A stretch of 10,438 nucleotides of DNA, taken from the NCBI GenBank assembly GCA_021399405.1, contig JAAFKL010000116.1:1-10438 (forward strand). The letters run 5' to 3'. The notes under the pieces were generated by a model. It was not told the origin of the DNA and searched no databases. It saw nothing but the letters and a program-made list of their open reading frames with translations. Positions 1 to 5,301 of this stretch are shown in pieces. Origin of the DNA: Candidatus Heimdallarchaeota archaeon. Its GTDB lineage: Archaea > Asgardarchaeota > Heimdallarchaeia > Heimdallarchaeales > Kariarchaeaceae. The stretch's first letter is position 1, and every line of letters begins with the position of its first letter. Both the position numbers and the translations under genes were made by a program.

Positions 1-1
1 C

Positions 2-766
2 ATACGAGACAACTTGATCAATATGGTGAGAATAGTGCCAAGATACAAAGGGGACTATTTTGAGATAGAATTTGTTTATAAAATTGACATAGATATTCCC
101 GAATTTGATTATACACAGTATTTATCGATTGATTTGGGCTTGGATAATTTTGCTACTGCTGTTACTACCAGAGAGACTGCCTTCATTATTGAGGGACGAG
201 GAATTAAATCATACAATCGATGGTGGAATAAAAAGAAAGCAAAATTACAGAGTCAATATGATAAACAGGACATAAAATGGGGTAACAAGATGACCCATAT
301 TGGAGTTAAACGATATAATGTAATGAGAAATTTTATTGCTCATAGCGTTAATAAAATCATCAAACATTGTGTGGAACATAAAATAGGTAATATCGTTATT
401 GGTGATTGGGAAGATATGAAGCGTGGTCTGAAAATGAGAAAGAAAACTGCTCAGCAATTCCAGCAGATCCCTTATAGTAAATTCAAGATGAATTTACAGA
501 GTAAAGGAGAATTATTTGGAATTAATGTGGAATTTGTGGATGAGGCTTATTCCTCGCAAACCTGTTCAGGGTGTGGGCTGATAAGAAAAGCAAATCGAAT
601 AAAACGTGGCTTGTATTGCTGTAAAAATTGTAAACTACAGCTAAATGCAGATATTAATGGAGCGATTAATATCATGCGAAAAGTAGCTCCAAATAGTTTA
701 TCTAAATGGAGTAGTGGCGACATCATCTCGCCTAATCGTCTGAAGTTAGTTAATTTCAGCGTTTAA
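2..766 (+). CDS. tnpB: TnpB (IS200/IS605 OrfB), RNA-guided endonuclease, N-terminus outside window
   Basis: This is the C-terminal part of a TnpB protein. The frame is open from base 2, so the gene starts to the left of the window; the TTG at 14 is only the first in-window start-like codon. Numbering from that TTG, the RuvC-I aspartate lies in SIDLGLDNFAT (D40), the zinc finger is TCSGCG (C184, C187) with C203 and C206, and the RuvC-III aspartate is in NADINGAIN (D213). About 250 residues are visible of a family usually near 400. By family knowledge TnpB is an omegaRNA-guided DNA nuclease of IS200/IS605 elements. The usual RuvC-II glutamate (V-E-D-L type) is replaced here by IVIGDW, with G130 at that position. 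The tail SKWSSGDIISPNRLKL resembles other IS1341-type OrfB ends. No tnpA is visible. The identification is firm; whether the protein is active is open. Confidence 0.93.
   Translation: MRDNLINMVRIVPRYKGDYFEIEFVYKIDIDIPEFDYTQYLSIDLGLDNFATAVTTRETAFIIEGRGIKSYNRWWNKKKAKLQSQYDKQDIKWGNKMTHIGVKRYNVMRNFIAHSVNKIIKHCVEHKIGNIVIGDWEDMKRGLKMRKKTAQQFQQIPYSKFKMNLQSKGELFGINVEFVDEAYSSQTCSGCGLIRKANRIKRGLYCCKNCKLQLNADINGAINIMRKVAPNSLSKWSSGDIISPNRLKLVNFSV
740..759 (+). repeat. Hairpin in the 3' end of tnpB, candidate omegaRNA scaffold stem
   Basis: CTGAAGTT pairs with AATTTCAG around the loop AGTT, giving an 8-pair stem with one G-T wobble and a 4-base loop. OmegaRNAs of TnpB elements usually overlap the 3' end of tnpB, so a structured scaffold is expected here. 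This assignment is inference from position and pairing only. Confidence 0.4.
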
Positions 767-769
767 AAT

Positions 770-783
770 ATTGTACGGACAAT
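770..783 (+). repeat. Hairpin at the element's right end
   Basis: ATTGT ACGG ACAAT forms a 5-pair stem with a 4-base loop, starting 3 bases after the tnpB stop codon and ending a few bases before the Sir2 fragment. IS200/IS605 elements carry a subterminal hairpin recognised by TnpA near each end, and this matches that position. The stem is short and AT-rich, so chance is possible. Confidence 0.4.
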
Positions 784-787
784 TTAG

Positions 788-1048
788 ATGATGCCCGATA
801 AAGAATCCTTATTTTCCCATTCTGAAAGTAAACAAAGTGATGTTTTCATAGTTTTGGGATCGTCATTGGTTGTAAATCCTGCTGCTGGGTATCCTAGGAT
901 TGCAAAAAAGAATGGTGCAACTTTAATCATAATAAACAAAGGAGATACCCCGCTTGACAAACTGGCAGATTTCAAACTTGATGCTGATTGCAATACCATC
1001 CTCCCTAAGATACTGGAAGAAGTAATTAATCAAATATCGATATGTTAA
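788..1048 (+). pseudogene. 3' fragment of a Sir2-family NAD-dependent protein deacylase
   Basis: The 86 codons match the C-terminal third of archaeal Sir2 proteins: MMPDKESL is the continuation of the conserved FGE-x-MP segment, followed by DVFIVLGSSLVVNPAA (the GxSLxVxPAA motif of the Rossmann fold), IIINKGDTPLD (the I-N-x-x-T-P element) and a C-terminal helix ending ILPKILEEV. Everything needed for catalysis is absent: the GAGxS NAD loop, the catalytic histidine and the Cys4 zinc site. An in-frame TAG (785-787) directly precedes the first ATG. The fragment lies about 20 bases behind tnpB, and the family similarity begins abruptly there, so the gene was probably split by the insertion and its 5' half should lie left of the element. 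It could still be translated as a short peptide from ATG 788, but a functional deacylase is not possible from this part. Confidence 0.82.
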
Positions 1049-1090
1049 TTATTTCTTTCATTTCCAATTTTAATTATCTCTCTGACCCAC

Positions 1091-1098
1091 TTTTAATA
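1091..1098 (+). promoter_or_regulatory. Candidate TATA box for radA
   Basis: TTTTAATA lies about 32 bases before the radA ATG, in the 78-base gap after the sir2 fragment. With the usual archaeal spacing of about 25 bases to the transcript start, the leader would be only a few bases long, and no Shine-Dalgarno sequence is seen. The match is weak in AT-rich DNA. Confidence 0.3.
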
Positions 1099-1126
1099 CT
1101 CAATTTCGAATAATTCTAATGTACTA

Positions 1127-2224
1127 ATGTCTCCATCGATCAATGAAGTTGATTTATCAAATGCGGAAGATATCAGTTTCGATGGGTTATTAATTGGAAA
1201 TGGAAAGAAGAAAGAACTACCTGATCACCAACGAGATAAATTGGTTGAAAAGCTAGAAACAATTGATGGGATTGGACCAACTACTGCGAAGACTATGTAT
1301 GAAAGAGGTATGTCATATGAATTATTACATACCACTCCAATTAGAGAGTTAGTGGATGTATACGGTATACCTACAACATCTGCCACAAAATATCAAGACT
1401 CAATAATTCTTAGGGAAGGGGGGTATTTCACTTCTGCTTTCAATTTGCATCAAAAACAAAAGATAACAGAATCCTTTACGTATGGTGTTGAATCTATTGA
1501 TGAGTTGTTGAGAATAAATGAAATCAATAATTTAGGAATAATCGCTGGTAACACATACGAGTATTTTGGTAAGTTTCGAACAGGAAAATCTCAAATTTGT
1601 CATCAATTATGTGTGACGATTCAACTGCCTGTTCATTTGGGTGGAATCGCTAAGAAAGCCATATACATTGACACAGAAGGTACATTCTCACCCTCACGAA
1701 TTGTAAATATTGTTTCTAGATTTAATCGGGAAACTGATTGTAATTTTCAAATAGAAGAAGTCCTGAAAAATATAAAGTATGCCCGAGCAATGAATTCTGA
1801 TCAGCAACGAGCAATTGTGTATGAACTCTTGAAATACCTCAGTAAACACCCTAATGAATATGGTCTTCTGATTATTGATTCGGTTACTTCTCATTTCAGA
1901 TCTGAATATTTAGGTAGGGGAACTCTTGCAGAGAGACAACAAACGTTGAATCAGCATTTGAGTATTCTCAATAGGATCGCAGAGAGTTTTAACTTAGCTG
2001 TGATTATAACAAACCAAGTACAATCAAATCCAAATCAGTTTTTTGGTGATCCTATAAGTGCTGTGGGTGGAAATATTATTGGACACTGGGCTGGAACTAG
2101 AATATATCTAAAAAAATCTAAGGGCAATGCTCGTATAATGAAAATAATTGATTCTGTAGTATTGGGTCAGAATGAAACGGTTTTTGCAATCACTGAAGAA
2201 GGGATTGTGGGGATTGGCGATTAA
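1127..2224 (+). CDS. radA: DNA repair and recombination protein RadA (Rad51/RecA family)
   Basis: This is the archaeal strand-exchange recombinase, an ATPase that forms filaments on single-stranded DNA during homologous recombination. After an acidic leader of about 38 residues comes a helix-hairpin-helix domain (about 40-90, with TIDGIGPTTAKTMYERG). The polymerisation motif follows (FTSA, 101-104), then Walker A GKFRTGKS (148-155), the catalytic glutamate in DTEGTF (E184), Walker B LLIID ending at D251, and the DNA-binding loop region with ITNQVQSNPNQFFGD and VGGNIIGHWAGTRIYL. The length of 365 is slightly above the usual 320-350 because of the N-terminal leader. ATG 1127 is chosen because it follows a TATA-like box at short distance and the HhH domain is fully inside. 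FRTGK resembles eukaryotic Rad51 more than the FGSGK of most archaeal RadA. The stop codon overlaps that of the convergent redoxin gene. Confidence 0.95.
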   Translation: MSPSINEVDLSNAEDISFDGLLIGNGKKKELPDHQRDKLVEKLETIDGIGPTTAKTMYERGMSYELLHTTPIRELVDVYGIPTTSATKYQDSIILREGGYFTSAFNLHQKQKITESFTYGVESIDELLRINEINNLGIIAGNTYEYFGKFRTGKSQICHQLCVTIQLPVHLGGIAKKAIYIDTEGTFSPSRIVNIVSRFNRETDCNFQIEEVLKNIKYARAMNSDQQRAIVYELLKYLSKHPNEYGLLIIDSVTSHFRSEYLGRGTLAERQQTLNQHLSILNRIAESFNLAVIITNQVQSNPNQFFGDPISAVGGNIIGHWAGTRIYLKKSKGNARIMKIIDSVVLGQNETVFAITEEGIVGIGD

Positions 2225-2757
2225 TTAACCCATTTGATGGAACAGCCCATAGGATTATTTTCTGACATTGATATCTCTTTCCCGTCCAACATTTCATCTA
2301 AGGCTTCTTTTAAATCATGTCTAGTAATCTTATCTTGTTCTCGGGGGTTGTCATTGATTCTACCATGATACACAAGCTTACGATTTTCATTGTAAAGAAA
2401 TATTTCTGGAGTTCTACCGGCTCCATATTTTCTTGAAATAGCTTGATCTGCGTCATCCAAATATGGGAAGTTAAAATGTTTTTCTTGAGATCTCTTCACC
2501 ATATTTTCAAAACTATCTGCAGGGTAATCTGTATTAGGGGAGTTGGTATTGATTGCCACCAATTGAAATCCCTTATCGGTATAATTGGTTTGTAAATCGA
2601 TGAATTCTCTCTCAGAAGCCACGACGTAGGGGCAATGATTACAGCTAAAAATTATAGCTAAATATATTTTATCATGAAAATCATCAAGAGAATAGTTTTT
2701 TCCATCGACTCCTTTAAGGTTAAAATTAATAGCATCAGAATTCAATTCTAAAGACAT
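2221..2757 (-). CDS. Thioredoxin-fold redoxin (AhpC/TSA-like) with CNHCPY motif
   Basis: This 178-residue cytosolic protein has a thioredoxin fold of the peroxiredoxin-like/redoxin type. The N-terminal strand-turn (FNLKGVDGKNYSLDDF) is followed by the active-site CNHCPY with C39 and C42, a C-x-x-C arrangement. A central helix and strand (FQLVAINTNS) come next, then the cis-proline in GRTPEIFL (P117), and a conserved-looking tail NPMGCSIKW with a third cysteine (C172). Such proteins are usually annotated as thioredoxin family or AhpC/TSA proteins and are presumed thiol oxidoreductases; the electron donor and substrate cannot be read from the sequence. The start is the ATG at 2757, about 30 bases after a BRE/TATA-like sequence. 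The gene converges on radA and overlaps it by 4 bases at the stops. It has no signal peptide. Confidence 0.9.
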   Translation of the reverse strand: MSLELNSDAINFNLKGVDGKNYSLDDFHDKIYLAIIFSCNHCPYVVASEREFIDLQTNYTDKGFQLVAINTNSPNTDYPADSFENMVKRSQEKHFNFPYLDDADQAISRKYGAGRTPEIFLYNENRKLVYHGRINDNPREQDKITRHDLKEALDEMLDGKEISMSENNPMGCSIKWVN

Positions 2758-2783
2758 AAAATCCTGATATAATGTAATAACAA

Positions 2784-2791
2784 TAATATTT
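2784..2791 (-). promoter_or_regulatory. Candidate BRE/TATA promoter of the redoxin gene
   Basis: Read on the minus strand the sequence is CCGAAATATTATTG. A BRE-like CGAAA leads into an A/T-only TATA element centred about 31 bases before the ATG at 2757. This spacing predicts a very short leader. It is a good positional match, but it is not confirmed by any transcript. Confidence 0.4.
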
Positions 2792-2924
2792 CGGCAGGGC
2801 TAAAAATCAATCATTATATTTTGACGGAATAAAAGCTAGTAAGATTTCCTAATTGAAATGACAAACTTCAATCGAGTTACCGTCTCCTAATAAAGCATGA
2901 ATTTCTAGATAGTTTGAAGAACTA

Positions 2925-5006
2925 TTGAATCTTAACCAATTTCGGATTTTAAAAGATTATTTCACTCAACAAGATGCAGCCAATGGTGAAGTGGATGATC
3001 CCTTGATATCATCCTTAATCGAATTAATTAATCAAGATGAGCTTAACGAACAATACGAATTACTTCTTTTAATAAGAAAAATATTGTGGAATGAAGAGGA
3101 TATTAAAGAAATTGAGGATATTAATACAATCCTCATTGGCCTAATTCTGTTCTGGAAACATGATTACATTGATATTGTCGATCTTAAAGTCCTAATAAAT
3201 AAATTACAAATTGGTAATAGATTAACCGATCAAATACAGATATTTGTAGCAGATTTAATGATATATCAAGAGAAGCCCCTAGATTTAGATTCTTGGATTG
3301 ATTTAATACATGATAAATTCGAGGAGCTAGGTAATTATCTCCCAGCTCTCAGTACAGTTCTTGAAGTTTATGAGTCAATATATGAAGGGAATACAGAAGT
3401 CTATCAGTCATATGCGTCTTCGGTTGATTCTTTCCGTAACAGACCCGAATATTTCAAAGAATTAGTTGAGTACACTTCATCAAAAGACCTGTTAAAGATA
3501 TTGCCATGGGTAAGTTGGAAAAATAAGCGATTGATTACGAATTATCTGATTAATGAGGAATTAGAATCGATTGAAGATGAAGATTTTGATAGTAAATTTT
3601 CCGCAAAGACTTCATCACCAGATACAATTATGCACGAGATGCCAAAATCATACAATGTCTTGGGTCAAAAGCTTACAAACTACCCTGCTCAGACATTAGA
3701 GAGTAAGGATTTTGAAAACATCCCTGCTAAATTTATCTCAGATTGGGCTCCAAAATTTGTGTATTCAAGCCCTCAAATCTCTCAAAAAATAAAAATATAT
3801 TTTCCTGGTGGAAAAGATATTGGTCACTCTGCAATAATTGTAAAAACAAATGAAGGTATGATATTACTTGATTTTGGACTTTCAGTCGTTAATAACACGT
3901 TTTCTAATTGGTCTCACCTTTTAGAAAAAGTTGATGTTGTCCTGCTATCACATGCTCATTTGGATCATTCAGGTGGTTTACCACTACTTTATCATAATAA
4001 TCGAAAATTACCTTGGTTCGCAAAGAATGAGACAAAAATTATGGCTGAGATGTTATGGAAAGATACAGCGAACATTGTAGGGAGGAATGTAGACGATGAA
4101 ATTATTAAGAATAGTGAATTCAAACATATCTCTAATTTTTCAAATATCAATAATGCATTAAATAATTTTAACGAGATTGATTTACATTCGCCAGTCAAAA
4201 TATTACCCAAAGTTACTATGCAGGCATACAATGCAGCACATCTCTATGGAAGTGTTGGTTTTGAATTGAATATTGATGGTAAAAGGGTGCTATATACAGG
4301 TGATTTCAATCTTGACAAGATGCAGGAATCCAAATCAAGAATGTTCCCAAGTGATATCGATTCTATAATATTCGATGGTACATATTGGGGCCGAGCTTCA
4401 AGTAGTTCAGAAACCGAGATTACTTTAAATCACATTTTAAATAATTCAAAAAGAATATTAATTCCAGCTTTCAGCATGGGAAGGAGCCAAGAAATACTGT
4501 TTCAATTAACACAACTTGGAGCAGATAAGAAATGGAAAATTTATCTCACAGGAATGGGGGGTAGACTTGTCAAAAAGTTACATATTACTGTTGGTCCTTC
4601 TGGTAGTGGTCGTACAACTGGTATCAATATAGTTCCAACTGTTGATCCCGAAGATTTCGGAGATAATTGTATAGTAATATGTGGTCAAGGGATGCTACAG
4701 GCTGGTACATCTAGAAATCTCTTCGAATCAACAGCAGAAGATTCCAATACTTCTGTAGTTTTCTGTGGGTATCAAGCCCCAAATACAATGGGTTATCATT
4801 TGTTGAATAAACACACATATTTGACATCTAAGTATAAACAACAGGTTTTCAGATTGAAGATGAGTGGTCACTCAAGTTCTAAGACTTTAAATAATTTTAT
4901 TTCTACTATCTCCGGTACTAAAATCATGGTGCATTCACCTAAAGATGCAAGAAAAAATATCAAGAAATCTGATGTAACAGTTCCCTCTGGACCCATAGAT
5001 TTGTAA
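2925..5006 (+). CDS. Metallo-beta-lactamase/beta-CASP ribonuclease with unrecognised N-terminal region
   Basis: The C-terminal 400 residues are an MBL/beta-CASP nuclease related to archaeal CPSF73-like proteins and RNase J. The zinc-binding motif is HAHLDHSG (H343, H345, D347, H348). The further ligands are H439 in AHLYGS and D460 in YTGDFN. The beta-CASP part has motif A D484 (DGTYW), PAFSMGRSQE, motif B H649 (MSGHSS) and motif C H670 (MVHS). A histidine at motif C is typical of RNA-acting members; DNA-acting ones such as Artemis/SNM1 have valine. Residues 1-285 look helical and acidic, with no KH domains as in aCPSF1, and I do not recognise them. An in-frame stop at 2910-2912 leaves TTG 2925 as the most upstream plausible start; no methionine codon occurs until about residue 112. 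The gene is transcribed away from the redoxin gene. The likely role is RNA processing or decay, with substrate unknown. Confidence 0.9.
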   Translation: MNLNQFRILKDYFTQQDAANGEVDDPLISSLIELINQDELNEQYELLLLIRKILWNEEDIKEIEDINTILIGLILFWKHDYIDIVDLKVLINKLQIGNRLTDQIQIFVADLMIYQEKPLDLDSWIDLIHDKFEELGNYLPALSTVLEVYESIYEGNTEVYQSYASSVDSFRNRPEYFKELVEYTSSKDLLKILPWVSWKNKRLITNYLINEELESIEDEDFDSKFSAKTSSPDTIMHEMPKSYNVLGQKLTNYPAQTLESKDFENIPAKFISDWAPKFVYSSPQISQKIKIYFPGGKDIGHSAIIVKTNEGMILLDFGLSVVNNTFSNWSHLLEKVDVVLLSHAHLDHSGGLPLLYHNNRKLPWFAKNETKIMAEMLWKDTANIVGRNVDDEIIKNSEFKHISNFSNINNALNNFNEIDLHSPVKILPKVTMQAYNAAHLYGSVGFELNIDGKRVLYTGDFNLDKMQESKSRMFPSDIDSIIFDGTYWGRASSSSETEITLNHILNNSKRILIPAFSMGRSQEILFQLTQLGADKKWKIYLTGMGGRLVKKLHITVGPSGSGRTTGINIVPTVDPEDFGDNCIVICGQGMLQAGTSRNLFESTAEDSNTSVVFCGYQAPNTMGYHLLNKHTYLTSKYKQQVFRLKMSGHSSSKTLNNFISTISGTKIMVHSPKDARKNIKKSDVTVPSGPIDL

Positions 5007-5033
5007 TAAAATACGGTAAAAATTCTTTGTAAA

Positions 5034-5207
5034 TTATAGGTAAAGGATAATTAGAAGTTCAAGTGGTCCAGCTACTAAGATAGCAAATATTACCAAAAGT
5101 GCTTTCTTCAATGTTGCATTTTTTGGTTCTCCTTCTATTCTTGCGGCAGACCTATTCTCTTTTGCAGCAATGATAGAGGAGCTGTTATCATCAGTCTGAT
5201 TTACCAT
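5034..5207 (-). CDS. Small single-span membrane protein, 57 residues, unknown function
   Basis: This short gene has a clean ATG (5207) and a TAA stop (5034-5036). The polar N-terminal half (about 1-35, with DDNSSS and AAKENRSAARIEGEP) is followed by one hydrophobic span (about 37-57, ALLVIFAILVAG then LELLIILYL) that ends at the stop, so the product looks like a tail-anchored protein. A strong TATA-like sequence sits about 30 bases upstream. The gene lies 94 bases downstream of the P-type ATPase on the same strand and converges with the beta-CASP gene. In size and layout it recalls small translocon subunits or the micropeptides that bind P-type ATPases, but I see no family motif for either. 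Support comes from the clean frame, the amphipathic-to-hydrophobic composition and the promoter position. Confidence 0.68.
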   Translation of the reverse strand: MVNQTDDNSSSIIAAKENRSAARIEGEPKNATLKKALLVIFAILVAGPLELLIILYL

Positions 5208-5233
5208 ATATTACTCTATTTCTCTAGTAGACC

Positions 5234-5245
5234 ATTATATATTTA
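5234..5245 (-). promoter_or_regulatory. TATA box of the 57-residue membrane protein gene
   Basis: On the minus strand the sequence reads TTAAATATATAATGG, close to the archaeal TTTATATA consensus and centred about 32 bases before the ATG at 5207. The spacing predicts a leader of only a few bases. It is the best-looking TATA box in the window and suggests the small gene has its own promoter and does not depend on the ATPase transcript. Confidence 0.5.
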
Positions 5246-5259
5246 ATTGTACTCATTAC

Positions 5260-5264
5260 AAAAA
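5260..5264 (-). terminator. Possible T-tract terminator after the ATPase gene
   Basis: The minus strand reads CACTTTTTGT about 38 bases after the ATPase stop codon and just before the TATA box of the next gene. Archaeal RNA polymerase can terminate at short T-runs. This is a single five-base run in AT-rich DNA, so it is weak evidence. Confidence 0.22.
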
Positions 5265-5301
5265 GTGCTAATTCCATTTGATTACATAATTACGACTGAA
5301 A

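Larger units (their letters stand above)
2..787 (+). mobile_element. Right part of an IS1341-like (IS200/IS605, tnpB-only) element
   Basis: The element holds the tnpB 3' portion plus a short right-end segment. Two hairpins sit at its 3' side: 740-759 inside the last tnpB codons and 770-783 just after the stop. The right boundary is inferred from where Sir2 coding sequence resumes (788), so it lies roughly at 783-787. The left end is outside the window, and no tnpA or target duplication can be seen. Elements of this class do not make target duplications, so none is expected. Confidence 0.65.

Noticed and set aside
245..457. 70-residue open frame on the minus strand
   Set aside because: It lies antisense within tnpB, which has clear family motifs; the product looks like translated complement with no domain.
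784..999. 71-residue open frame on the minus strand
   Set aside because: It is antisense to the Sir2 fragment, whose plus-strand reading has recognisable Rossmann motifs.
1694..1894. 66-residue open frame on the minus strand
   Set aside because: It lies inside radA, between Walker A and Walker B, and has no independent support.
3992..4231. 79-residue open frame on the minus strand
   Set aside because: It is antisense to the catalytic core of the beta-CASP protein.
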